From Sphingobacterium sp. R2 (lineage in GTDB: Bacteria > Bacteroidota > Bacteroidia > Sphingobacteriales > Sphingobacteriaceae): 64,000 nt of DNA. The stretch lies in the NCBI RefSeq assembly GCF_040760075.1, contig NZ_CP142884.1, positions 1,550,001 to 1,614,000 on the forward strand. The letters run 5' to 3'. This document shows positions 1 through 8,677 of the stretch, in pieces. The notes beneath the pieces are model-generated. The model was not told where the DNA came from. It saw nothing but the letters and a program-made list of their open reading frames with translations, and did not search any database. A program made the position numbers and the translations under genes. The first letter of the stretch is position 1. Every line of letters starts with the position of its first letter.

Positions 1-652
1 CATCGGATGATGAAATAATACCGTCAATAACATACAGTGGCTCATTGGTTACTCCTTGCAATTTGGCTTGGTCTGAGGCGAAAGCATTACGAACGTTAAG
101 GGTAACTGCTGCGCCTGGCCTGCCCGAAGACTCACTGACGCCCAATCCTGCAACGCGGTCGCGTAAGGCTGCGGCAATGTTGGCTGCCGGGATGTCCTGG
201 ATTTCTTTTGGGTCGACAGAGGCCACGGCCCCCAAGACTTCGCGTCGTTTTTTTGTGCCGTATCCGACCACGACAACCTCATCTATGCTGGTATTGGATT
301 CGAGTCGGATTGTGATATTGGTTTTGCCTTTCGTGTCTATTTCTTGTACTTTATAGCCCACATAGCTCACAACAATAACTGTATTGTCTGCAGGAAGGTT
401 GATATGGAACACGCCATCTTCTCCTGTTTTTACGCCGGCTTTGCTGCCTTTGACCAGAATAGTTGCGCCGTGGACGGGCTTGCCGTCTTGATCAAGCACA
501 CGACCGGTGACACCGGCAAATTTTGTGGATAATAAACGTGGCGAATTTGTTGTTGGTAATGCAAAAACCGGAGCTGGCGAGAGCGCAAGCAGGGGATAAA
601 GAAGCTTGATACTCCGCTTTAGCACGGATTTTTTGAAAAATCGATAATTCAT
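1..652 (-). CDS. SusC/RagA-family TonB-dependent receptor, N-terminal part (runs off the window)
   Basis: Reading the minus strand from the ATG at 652 gives about 217 residues without a stop, up to the window edge. The start MNYRFFKKSVLKRS leads into a hydrophobic signal segment. A carboxypeptidase-regulatory-like domain follows (GVTGRVLDQDGKPVHGATI), then the TonB box region (DEVVVVGYGTKKRREVLGA) and the plug domain, with EPLYVIDGI near the edge. This layout is typical of SusC proteins, which form the outer-membrane channel of glycan importers with a SusD lipoprotein. The partner should lie beyond the window start. It is a different gene from the SusC at 11.8-14.9 kb. The family call is firm; the substrate is unknown. 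Confidence 0.93.
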   Translation of the reverse strand, partial: MNYRFFKKSVLKRSIKLLYPLLALSPAPVFALPTTNSPRLLSTKFAGVTGRVLDQDGKPVHGATILVKGSKAGVKTGEDGVFHINLPADNTVIVVSYVGYKVQEIDTKGKTNITIRLESNTSIDEVVVVGYGTKKRREVLGAVASVDPKEIQDIPAANIAAALRDRVAGLGVSESSGRPGAAVTLNVRNAFASDQAKLQGVTNEPLYVIDGIISSSD

Positions 653-979
653 ACATTTAACTTGTTTATAATAGGTTTTAAAAAGCGTTTTAAGGCAGAT
701 TAATTGGTTATCGTGCAAGCCTGAACAAGTTCGTATTATCCACTATTGTATGTGGACGATATTCCATTAAAGAATCGTTTTGTAACAGGTTTGTTGGGTA
801 ATAATAGCGGTAATTTTTTAATCAACTGTCCTGAACTGTTGGCTTGACTGTAAATGTAATGAGCGTACTTAATTAAAAACATGTTTTGGAATGGCCCAAA
901 TAAGAGGAATAGATATATTAAACTTTTACTAAATATTTTAGTTTTTTTATTATATTTGTATTAATAACCAAAAACTTAA
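653..979. other. intergenic region with no gene seen
   Basis: This stretch lies between the partial SusC gene and the nuclease-like pseudogene. The only clear signal is TATATTTG at 951-958 on the plus strand, a perfect match to the Bacteroidota -7 box TAnnTTTG, 22 nt before the pseudogene start. No TTG is present at the expected -33 spacing, so it may be a relic promoter. No CAAAnnTA box (the minus-strand equivalent) was found for the SusC gene. Confidence 0.4.
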
Positions 980-1613
980 ATGATCATGTCAAGATTAAAA
1001 TTTATTGGTAAATATGTTGATCCCAGTACTGACTTTGGCTGGAAGCTTTATTTCGGGTGAGAGGAAAATAAGATTCTTTTAATCGAATTCCTCAATAGCT
1101 TATTTGAAGGTGAGAAAATAATTTCCGATTTATTTTATAAGTCTATAGCGTATGACGGTGATCAAGAAGATATGCGAAGGGTTGTTTTTGATTTACATTG
1201 TGTCGGTACAGATGGAGAGATATTTATTATAGAGATGCAGCAATTATTTCAGGAATATTTCAAGTATCGCGCTATCTATTATACGTGACGTTTGATTAAT
1301 AAGCAATTGTTAAAGGGGAAGAAGAGTAATGATTACTGTTTACCTGTGATTTATTTTATAGGGGTTTTAGAATTCAAACTACATGAGGAGAATGAGGCTT
1401 TTCTTTTGCGGAAGACTGATCGTCCTTATTTCTATGATGTCGCATTATGTGATAAGACAACGCATGAAATCTTTTGAAGGTCTCGCGGAAGGAGCGCATA
1501 AACAGGCTTTGGAATCTGCTCGAAAGATGCTAGCGAAGGGCTATAACAAAGCGGATGTTAGTGATATTACCGGTCTTTCTATTGAAGAAATTGAGAAACT
1601 TAAAATGGTTTAG
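980..1613 (+). pseudogene. decayed Rpn/PD-(D/E)XK nuclease-family transposase-like gene
   Basis: From ATG 980 one frame reads MSRLKFIGKYVDPSTDFGWK, then hits TGA at 1058-1060. It continues in frame (LLIEFLNSLFEGEK, VVFDLHCVGTDGEIFIIEMQ), hits a second TGA at 1286-1288 and goes on to TGA at 1475-1477. The C-terminal end continues in the +1 frame (KSFEGLAEGAHKQALESARK, then DITGLSIEEIEKL). These blocks match the general layout of PDDEXK_2/Rpn proteins: an N-terminal TDFGxKxxFG motif, a catalytic-like IxEMQ, and a C-terminal KxxAxxMLxxG...TGLSxEEIexL tail. The remnant is shorter than an intact member (usually about 300 residues), and the segment between about 1465 and 1480 appears deleted. Two stops, a frame change and the deletion make it a pseudogene. 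Confidence 0.85.
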
Positions 1614-1683
1614 TCATTTTGATCTAAGATCTAATAGGTGCATGGTTTTTAAGATTAGTTAATAAGAGATTTTGTCTTTATAT

Positions 1684-1724
1684 AAGCGATGTATTTCTAC
1701 TGTAGGAAATACATCGCTTTTTTG
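1684..1724 (+). terminator. rho-independent terminator
   Basis: A perfect 14-bp stem (AAGCGATGTATTTC at 1684-1697 with its complement at 1706-1719) closes an 8-nt loop and is followed by a run of T. It ends plus-strand transcription after the pseudogene, just before the convergent GH43 gene. Confidence 0.8.
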
Positions 1725-1730
1725 TGTCTA

Positions 1731-2801
1731 TCACTTTTTTATTGTTGGCCCATGTACAATGAGTTTGCCGTCATCTGTAATTTCCATCGGGTCTATAAAA
1801 ACCAGTCGTTGATGCCCTGTTGCTTCGGTGCGGCCATGATAGACACAATACCGCTGCTTGCCATCCCGCGAATAGGCCATACTATTGTGACCAGTACCTG
1901 TTACCAGCCCGTTTTTTTGTAAAATGGGATTGTTTGACGCTTTTTTAAATGGACCTAATGGACTTTTCGAAGTGGCATAACCAATTGCATAATTTTTGCC
2001 ATCGAAATTGTTTGCTGAATACATCATGTAATACGTGTGGCCTTCTTTAAAGAGATAAGAGCCTTCTGTCCACCGCCGATTTACCTCTCTGCTGGTTACC
2101 GATCTGCTCTCCCAATCGTCGGAAATACCCATTTTTAGTGGCGGACGCAACAGTAACTTTGGCTCGCCAATGATACCGGAAAAATCAGGTTTAATTTCTA
2201 CACCATACACCCAGCTTTCTTCCACTTTGTCATACCAGCCTTTGTTTTTCGCCCAGGTGGCCACCTCACTTTCGACCGGATGTTTGTAGCAGCATCTGGA
2301 ATAATAGAGGTAAACCCGGCCATCTTCAAACCAAAGGTTGGCATCGATAATAGGATAGCCGGGATCAAAAATTGGCCGGTCATAGCAGTCGATAAATGGC
2401 CCCGTGGGCTTATCTGATACGGCGACACCGATTCTGAAATTCTCAAGTTCTTGCGTCGGGTTATCTTTCCATTGCGCACTGTACAGCATGTAGTAACGGC
2501 CATTCCGCAGGTATACTTCAGGGGCCCAAAATGCGTCTATTCCCCAGCCATTTTTATTGTCGTGATGATAAACCTGCCCTTCAAAGGTCCAGTCCTGCAG
2601 GTTGGTGGATGAATAGGCTCCAAAGCCTTTGTCTACATCGCCGCCGGTGCCATACATATAATATTTCCCATCGGAATCCGTCAGGACGAAAGGATCACCG
2701 AAAGCGATTGGTAAAGGATTTTGTATTACGGTCTGTCCCTTTAACACAAAAGATAATAGTAGGATAAATAACAATAGGGGAAGTGATCTTTTCATCGTCA
2801 T
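1731..2801 (-). CDS. secreted glycoside hydrolase family 43 enzyme
   Basis: A 356-residue protein with an N-terminal signal peptide (MKRSLPLLLFILLLSFVLKG) and a single five-bladed propeller domain of the GH43 type. Family landmarks in order: PIAFGDPFVL (catalytic base Asp), FWAPEVYLRNGRYYMLYSA, IIDANLWFEDGRVYLYYS (pKa-modulating Asp region) and RWTEGSYLFKEGHTYYMMYS (general-acid Glu). GH43 enzymes are inverting arabinofuranosidases, xylosidases or arabinanases, acting here in the periplasm or outside the cell. In-frame ATGs at 2801 and 2795 are both possible starts. It is divergent from the HTCS at 3038. Its transcription partner is unclear, because a pseudogene separates it from the SusC at the window start. 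The exact glycosidic bond cannot be read from the sequence. Confidence 0.9.
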   Translation of the reverse strand: MTMKRSLPLLLFILLLSFVLKGQTVIQNPLPIAFGDPFVLTDSDGKYYMYGTGGDVDKGFGAYSSTNLQDWTFEGQVYHHDNKNGWGIDAFWAPEVYLRNGRYYMLYSAQWKDNPTQELENFRIGVAVSDKPTGPFIDCYDRPIFDPGYPIIDANLWFEDGRVYLYYSRCCYKHPVESEVATWAKNKGWYDKVEESWVYGVEIKPDFSGIIGEPKLLLRPPLKMGISDDWESRSVTSREVNRRWTEGSYLFKEGHTYYMMYSANNFDGKNYAIGYATSKSPLGPFKKASNNPILQKNGLVTGTGHNSMAYSRDGKQRYCVYHGRTEATGHQRLVFIDPMEITDDGKLIVHGPTIKK

Positions 2802-2980
2802 GTATAATTGGTGTTAAATTCTTCAAAAGAAGTCAAAATTTCATTCCATTTTTGCTCAATCTTTTGTCGTTTTGTCTCAAAGTAAATAGACTTAGCTAAC
2901 ATTTTCTTGATTTAAGCCGTGCTGTCCCATTTTTTGTTTGACACAGCTATCTGCTGTCCGCAGTGTCATCACATTTGCTC

Positions 2981-3012
2981 TTGTCATTTTTTGGTACATT
3001 TGATTATATTTG
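2981..3012 (+). promoter_or_regulatory. predicted Bacteroidota-type promoter of the HTCS genes
   Basis: A TTG at 2981-2983 and a perfect TATATTTG at 3005-3012 are separated by 21 nt, matching the -33/-7 pattern of the Bacteroidota primary sigma factor. The box ends 25 nt before the ATG at 3038. Confidence 0.6.
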
Positions 3013-3037
3013 AAAGAACCGATTGCCAACATAGATT

Positions 3038-6000
3038 ATGTCTTATCCTACTTTTTTTGTTTGGCTGATCCTGCAGTTTAGCGTGGTTGTTTGTCATGCC
3101 CAATATTATTTCAAGCACTATCAGACGCAGGATGGACTTCCTCATCAGGCTGTTCGCTCCATCTTGCAGGATGGCAAAGGCTTTATGTGGGTAGGTACAC
3201 GTGCAGGTCTGTGCAGATTTGACGGCTACAATTTTAAGCTTTGCGAAAATAAAAATGATCCTTTTAATAACATCGGCAACAATGTAATCAATACCTTGAC
3301 CGAAGGGCAGCCAGGAATACTATGGATTGGCACAGGAAAGGGAATGTACCGGTACGATACCATTGGTGAGGTGATATCGCCAATTGATCTGATCCCTCAA
3401 ATATATATCGAACAGGTAGTGGCCAATGGGGATGATATCTGGTTTATCGCCAATTCGTCGCTATGGCGCTATAGCATAAAAAAGAACGTGGTCAAAAATT
3501 ATCAGGTGCAGACTACGGCTTTATTTTTGGATGGTGCCAAAAATCTGTGGACGGGTAATAAGCAGGGCGAAATTCGTATTTTCGACCCGCGTGGGGTGCT
3601 TGTGAAAACCATGAAAACGGTGAACTTGAACAGGCCTTCAAATATGAATACCATTAGTGCTATTTTTCCGCTTGATGACGGTGCTGTGCTCGTTGGATAT
3701 TTTGGGTCTGGGCTTAAGCGCTATGATTTGGATAAGCGAACAACGGCGACGATTGTGCATAGTGTAAAGGGCGATAACGCTATTTTTGTACGGGATATCT
3801 GTAAGGGAAATAATGGCGATTATTGGGTCGCAACAGAATCTGGAGTATATATCTATAATCCCAACATCAAAAAATGCCGCCACCTCGGCAAGCGCGCTGA
3901 TGACCCGTATGCGATGACGGATAACGCGGTATATAAGGTGTGCAAAGATAAAAGCGGGGGGATGTGGCTGGGTACTTTTTTTGGTGGGCTGAACTATTGC
4001 TCGCTTGAAAACGCACGTTTTCGGAAATACTATCCTATTGTGGGACAGAATTCGATATCGGGATATGCTGTCCGTGAGCTAGTTCCTGATCGGGATGGTC
4101 AACTCTGGATTGGCACGGAAGATGCCGGTCTCAATAGGTTTGATCCACAAAGGCAACTTTTTAAGCACTATCCAACAACAGGTGAAAATGCACTTTCCTA
4201 TCCGAATATCCACGGTCTGCTCGCTGTGGGAAATGATCTTCTGGTGGGGCCCTTTCATCGGGGATTGGAGATTATGGACATCCGGACAGGGCTAATCCGT
4301 CAGCAGCATCGTGCTATCGGTCTGCCCGCTGAATCTGGCAACGATTTTGTTTTGAGCATCTTTCAGACAAGTGACAGCACGATATTAGTGGGTACAGCTT
4401 ATGATGAGAACGCCGGCCTGTTCAGGTACGACCTCAAAAGAAAGACTTTTGATCGCATCAATCATATCCCTGGCCGTCCTTATGTGCTGAGCATCCGGGA
4501 GGATAGAAATGGATTTATTTGGGTGGGCACCATGTCGAACGGTGTTTATTACTATCATCCCAAATCGGGTGTACGGGGGAATATCCGATTTGGGAGCAGT
4601 ACTAAAACAGGTCAGATTCCCGAATTTCCGGTATATGGTATCCACGAAGATAGCATGGGGTCGATGTGGTTTGCGACGGAAGGTGGTGGGCTGATCCGCT
4701 TAAGTCGAGACCGAACGTCAACTAAAAGATACGATACTGCAGCGGGATTTCCGACCAATGTGTATTTTAGTATACTGGAAGATGATTTTCAAAACCTTTG
4801 GATAAGTTCTTTAAAGGGGCTTTTGTGTCTGGATATCAAAACGGAGACCTTTAGAAACTATCATCAAGCCAATGGATTGATCACTGATCAGTTTAATTTT
4901 TGTTCGGCTTACAAAGACCGGTCTGGTAGCTTGTATTTTGGGTCAGTAAAAGGGCTGATCGCCTTTGACCCCAAAGATTTTTTAAACACTGGACCGCGCC
5001 CGGCTTTATTTATTACTGGCCTGGAGATAGATAATAAAGCTATCCATCCTGGTATGGATAAAAGCCCCATCAAACGTTCGGTAGTGTATCTCGACAGTAT
5101 ATGTTTAGCTTATAACCAAAATAACTTCAGTATCGAATTTGCTGCGCTCAATTATGCTTCTCCGGCGGTTACCAGATATGAATATATGCTGGAAGGGTTA
5201 GCTCAAAAACGAACAATTCTTGCCAGCAATAGAAAGGCCTATTTTACGGATATACAACCGGGCAAATATATTTTCACTGTGCGGGCGAAAAGTAATACAG
5301 GCAGCTGGAGGAGTATTGAACGTAGGGTTGTCATTATTATAAAGCCGCCATTTTGGAAAACCTTTGCCGCATACAGCTTTTATACTTTACTGGTAATCGT
5401 GCTTTTGGTTTTGATCGCTTTATATTACCATCGATGGACTATTCGAAAAAATGCAGCGAAACTTATGCGGTTTGAACATGAAAAGGAGCGTGAAATCTAT
5501 GCGGCTAAAATTGAGTTTTTTACGCATATCACGCATGAAATACAAACCCCATTAACGTTGATCCTCGGGCGGGTGCAGGGTATGTTACGAAAGATTACGG
5601 ATGGTGACACTATTCGTAAAAACTTGTTGCAGGTTGAAAAAAATACATTGAGACTGACCGAACTGACAGCGGAATTGTTGGATTTTAGAAAAACAGAATT
5701 GCATCAATTTGGGCTCAATTTTGTGAAAACAAATATTGTTGACTTATTAAAGGAAGTGACTTCTTCTTTTGAACAGATCGCCGAACAGAATAATATCCGT
5801 TTGAACAGTACTTATCCCAAGGATGATGTCATCGCTTTTGTCGACCGTGAAGCCACGGTAAAAATATTGAACAATCTACTCTCTAATGCTATAAAATATG
5901 GTCTTACGTACGTGAATGTGCACCTGGCAGATCCAGATATCGAGAAAAATAGCTTTAACATTGCGGTGGAAAATGATAGTGAACCTATTCCTGATAAATA

Positions 6001-6214
6001 TGCAAAAAAGATCTTTGAGCCGTTTTTTAGGCTAGAAAATAGTCTTGGATTTGGAACCGGGATTGGTCTTTCGCTGGCCAAGTCGCTCAGCGAGCTGCAT
6101 AAGGGTACGCTCCAGCTTATTGAAAGTGGCGGTAGCCTTGTTGTATTTGAATTGGTGCTGCCGCTACGGCAGGAAAGGGAGTTTGAACTTAGCAGTTGGA
6201 AAAAAATCAAATAA
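3038..6214 (+). CDS. HTCS-type periplasmic-sensor histidine kinase (lacks its own receiver)
   Basis: A 1058-residue protein with a signal peptide (ending near VVVCHAQ). About 700 residues of two-component propeller repeats follow, with many copies of blocks such as GFMWVGTRAGLCRFDG and LWIGTEDAGLNRFD. Then come a Y_Y_Y domain, a membrane helix near residues 772-800, a HisKA domain with HEIQTPL (phospho-acceptor about His833) and a HATPase domain (NNLLSNAIKYG, FEPFFRLENS, GTGIGLSLAKSL). In hybrid two-component systems the receiver and AraC domain usually follow in the same chain. Here the chain stops after the ATPase domain and the missing parts are the next gene, 2 nt downstream. Such sensors bind glycan fragments in the periplasm and switch on the neighbouring PUL, most plausibly the GH43/SusCD genes on either side. 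Confidence 0.93.
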   Translation: MSYPTFFVWLILQFSVVVCHAQYYFKHYQTQDGLPHQAVRSILQDGKGFMWVGTRAGLCRFDGYNFKLCENKNDPFNNIGNNVINTLTEGQPGILWIGTGKGMYRYDTIGEVISPIDLIPQIYIEQVVANGDDIWFIANSSLWRYSIKKNVVKNYQVQTTALFLDGAKNLWTGNKQGEIRIFDPRGVLVKTMKTVNLNRPSNMNTISAIFPLDDGAVLVGYFGSGLKRYDLDKRTTATIVHSVKGDNAIFVRDICKGNNGDYWVATESGVYIYNPNIKKCRHLGKRADDPYAMTDNAVYKVCKDKSGGMWLGTFFGGLNYCSLENARFRKYYPIVGQNSISGYAVRELVPDRDGQLWIGTEDAGLNRFDPQRQLFKHYPTTGENALSYPNIHGLLAVGNDLLVGPFHRGLEIMDIRTGLIRQQHRAIGLPAESGNDFVLSIFQTSDSTILVGTAYDENAGLFRYDLKRKTFDRINHIPGRPYVLSIREDRNGFIWVGTMSNGVYYYHPKSGVRGNIRFGSSTKTGQIPEFPVYGIHEDSMGSMWFATEGGGLIRLSRDRTSTKRYDTAAGFPTNVYFSILEDDFQNLWISSLKGLLCLDIKTETFRNYHQANGLITDQFNFCSAYKDRSGSLYFGSVKGLIAFDPKDFLNTGPRPALFITGLEIDNKAIHPGMDKSPIKRSVVYLDSICLAYNQNNFSIEFAALNYASPAVTRYEYMLEGLAQKRTILASNRKAYFTDIQPGKYIFTVRAKSNTGSWRSIERRVVIIIKPPFWKTFAAYSFYTLLVIVLLVLIALYYHRWTIRKNAAKLMRFEHEKEREIYAAKIEFFTHITHEIQTPLTLILGRVQGMLRKITDGDTIRKNLLQVEKNTLRLTELTAELLDFRKTELHQFGLNFVKTNIVDLLKEVTSSFEQIAEQNNIRLNSTYPKDDVIAFVDREATVKILNNLLSNAIKYGLTYVNVHLADPDIEKNSFNIAVENDSEPIPDKYAKKIFEPFFRLENSLGFGTGIGLSLAKSLSELHKGTLQLIESGGSLVVFELVLPLRQEREFELSSWKKIK

Positions 6215-6216
6215 TT

Positions 6217-6981
6217 ATGAGACAGCACATATTGATTATTGACGACAATTTAGAAATTCTGGAATTCTTGTCTGAAGAATTGAATGAAAATTATTGCACA
6301 CACACCGCTGACAATGGTGAAAGTGCAAAACTTATCTTGGATAGCGAAATGATTGATCTGGTCATCTCGGATATTATGATGCCGGGAATCGACGGTTTTG
6401 AACTCTGTAAATTCATCAAATCGAATCTCAACTATTGCCATATACCGGTACTATTGCTGACTTCGAAAAATAGCTATACGGCGCATATTGAGGGGCTTGA
6501 AGTAGGGGCCGATGCGTATGTTCAGAAACCTTTTCCTTTGGAGCTTTTATTGGTGCAGGTAGACAATCTGCTAAGAAATAGGGTCAATGTAAAAACTCAT
6601 TTTGCTCATGCGCCGTTTGAAGATGTCCGTTTGCTGGCGCCATCGAAGCTGGACGCTGAGTTTTTGCACAAGCTGGATGCTTATATCAAAAAAAACTTTA
6701 GGTATCCGGAACTTGGTATTGATGAACTTGCTGAACATATGTTGATGAGCCGGCCTACATTTTACCGAAAAATAAAGCAGCTTTCTGCGCTTTCGCCCAA
6801 GGAGCTTGTCGATAAAACGCGTTTAAAGAAAGCGACTGAACTCATGGCGCAAAATGAATATAGTTTACAGCAGATCGCAACCCTAGTAGGGTATAGTTCA
6901 CAGAGTATCTTTAATAAGAACTTCCAAAAATATTATAAGGTATCTCCATCGGCTTACCTGAAGTCAATGCCGAGATCCTGA
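6217..6981 (+). CDS. response regulator with receiver and AraC-type DNA-binding domain
   Basis: A 254-residue protein starting at ATG 6217 (MRQHILIIDDN); an upstream in-frame ATG at 6196 lies inside the kinase gene and is less likely. The receiver domain has the acidic pair D9/D10, phospho-acceptor D52 in VISDIMMPG and the lysine in VQKPFPLELL. The C-terminus is an AraC/HTH_18 domain (GIDELAEHMLMSRPTFYRKI, then QQIATLVGYSSQSIFNKNF). Together with the preceding kinase it equals a full HTCS cut in two at the kinase-receiver linker. The 2-nt gap to the kinase stop implies translational coupling. Its likely targets are the PUL promoters nearby. Confidence 0.93.
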   Translation: MRQHILIIDDNLEILEFLSEELNENYCTHTADNGESAKLILDSEMIDLVISDIMMPGIDGFELCKFIKSNLNYCHIPVLLLTSKNSYTAHIEGLEVGADAYVQKPFPLELLLVQVDNLLRNRVNVKTHFAHAPFEDVRLLAPSKLDAEFLHKLDAYIKKNFRYPELGIDELAEHMLMSRPTFYRKIKQLSALSPKELVDKTRLKKATELMAQNEYSLQQIATLVGYSSQSIFNKNFQKYYKVSPSAYLKSMPRS

Positions 6982-7003
6982 TTCAATATAACTATAGGGG
7001 ATT

Positions 7004-7038
7004 AAAAAGGGGCAATCCAATAATTTTGGACTGCCCCT
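7004..7038 (-). terminator. rho-independent terminator of the minus-strand PUL operon
   Basis: AGGGGCA-x-TCCAA at 7008-7020 pairs with TTGGA-x-TGCCCCT at 7026-7038. Five A residues at 7004-7008 read as a T run on the minus strand after the hairpin. It lies 31 nt beyond the stop of the GH43 lipoprotein gene and also separates it from the convergent response regulator. A second copy of CTATAGGGG/CCCCTATAG (6992-7000 and 7034-7042) could form an alternative stem. Confidence 0.75.
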
Positions 7039-7068
7039 ATAGTTTCAGTAAACATCATTTAGGGTATA

Positions 7069-8607
7069 TTAATCACTATTGCGGAATATGCCTACTTCCG
7101 CCAGGCCGGGTTGCTGTTGATTGTCGTACCCTGACTTAGGGACAAGTTTGAAATAGCGAAATTGCTTGGTCTGTGCAAGGTCGATAAACTGCCGCAGGAG
7201 ATTGACATCGCTCAAGGTAAAGGTGCCCAGGTTTTCCCAGTTTTGATTGTCATTGCCGACATGAATTTCCAATTCTTTGATCTTTCTGTCGCCATCTTTT
7301 TGATGGATTACAAAACCATCTACGGGTTGGGCTGCTCCGATGTCGATGGTAAGGTAATGGTCGGGGTACTTTGTTGGATTGACTGAATAGCGGGTTATCC
7401 ATATGGAGTTGATATTGTCATCGATCACTGCGGCAGCCACCCGGTTGTTATTGGGTTCTTCGGAACTGAAGCCAGCGACCGTCCACCCTTTCTTGGAATA
7501 TATTTTCCGCCATTTTTCTCCTGCTGGACGCTTTTGTTTGAGTGCAGGATTGGCCGGTAGACCGAAGTTTGGGGAGCCATCTGTATGCCAGGAAAATCGC
7601 TGGATGTAGGGTCTGCGTGTGGCATTGCCGTCGTTGGCTACATTTCGTGCGTGATAAATCATCCAGTTTTCTTTTCCATCAGGAGATTTAAAAAAACCGT
7701 TGTGTCCGGGACCATAAATGCTACTTTCGGGTCTCATGGAAAATACGGGATGGTTGCGTTTTGTCCAATCTGCTGCCTGTAGTGGGTCTCCGTCATCTTT
7801 TAGCGCGAGTAGGCCTAGGCAATAGCCGTCGGACCAGTAACCGCTGCCTGAATAGACGATATAGACTTTGCCCTGTGGATTGATCAACACCTGGGGGCCT
7901 TCGTTGATTGGATTTCCGTTTTTCTCCCATGCGTAGGTGGGCGTGGCAATCATGACCTTTGGTCCTGAGATTGTCCAGGGGTTGCTCATGGGCGCTATAT
8001 AAATGTTTTGAGGCGGTGCGCCGGCATTCCCGCCCGACCAGATCATATACATCTTTCCGTCATGCCGCAAAATGGTTCCGTCAATGGCCCATTCGCTTGT
8101 GCTATCGGAAATCTTACCTTTCATTTCCCAGTTGCCCTGAACGGGGGTGGGAGAAGAATTTTCGAGCACATACATTCTGTGGTTGGCATTGCTGCCATTA
8201 TCTGCCGCAAAATAGAAGTACCATTTACCATCGATTTCATGCAATTCGGGTGCCCATAAATTTTTTGAATAGGGCTGATCTGCAGGAGGGGTATAGACTT
8301 CATATCGACGTGCGGAGGCGAGTTCGGACATGCTTTTGGTTTCGAGGATAACGAGCTTGCTTCCCTGAGTATAGGTATAATAGTAAGTACCATCTTTTTG
8401 GATTACCCAGGGGTCGGGACCTCCGGGCATGAGTGGATTGGAGAAGGTACTATCTACCACTACTGTATCGTCTGCAGCAGAATCTACAGGTTGGGTATTG
8501 CTTTTTGGGATGGGCTCTAACTCGTTTGTAGGATTGGTTTTTTGACAGGCAGATACCCATAACATGCTGCTCATCATAAAATAAAAGGTCACGGTCATTC
8601 TTTTCAT
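7069..8607 (-). CDS. GH43 glycosidase lipoprotein with C-terminal F5/8 type C-like domain
   Basis: A 512-residue protein with a lipoprotein signal (MLWVSAC, acylated Cys about residue 21). The GH43 domain shows GGPDPWVIQKDGTYYYTYTQ (catalytic Asp), LWAPELHEIDGKWYFYFAAD, EWAIDGTILRHDGKMYMIWS and NEGPQVLINPQGKVYIVYSG (general-acid Glu). After about residue 370 comes a discoidin-like carbohydrate-binding domain (AAAVIDDNINSIWITRYS, LTIDIGAAQPVDGFVIHQKD, FRYFKLVPKSGY). It is the last gene of the operon TIG/NHL-SusC-SusD-DUF1735-GH43, so it probably trims the glycan at the cell surface or in the periplasm. Activity is likely arabinosidase-like, but this is an inference. Confidence 0.92.
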   Translation of the reverse strand: MKRMTVTFYFMMSSMLWVSACQKTNPTNELEPIPKSNTQPVDSAADDTVVVDSTFSNPLMPGGPDPWVIQKDGTYYYTYTQGSKLVILETKSMSELASARRYEVYTPPADQPYSKNLWAPELHEIDGKWYFYFAADNGSNANHRMYVLENSSPTPVQGNWEMKGKISDSTSEWAIDGTILRHDGKMYMIWSGGNAGAPPQNIYIAPMSNPWTISGPKVMIATPTYAWEKNGNPINEGPQVLINPQGKVYIVYSGSGYWSDGYCLGLLALKDDGDPLQAADWTKRNHPVFSMRPESSIYGPGHNGFFKSPDGKENWMIYHARNVANDGNATRRPYIQRFSWHTDGSPNFGLPANPALKQKRPAGEKWRKIYSKKGWTVAGFSSEEPNNNRVAAAVIDDNINSIWITRYSVNPTKYPDHYLTIDIGAAQPVDGFVIHQKDGDRKIKELEIHVGNDNQNWENLGTFTLSDVNLLRQFIDLAQTKQFRYFKLVPKSGYDNQQQPGLAEVGIFRNSD

Positions 8608-8677
8608 GGAAGTGTTTGTTTAAAGATTTTCAATTGGATTGCATCGTTTGTTTGATCAGCATTTGCCCGGATGTATG

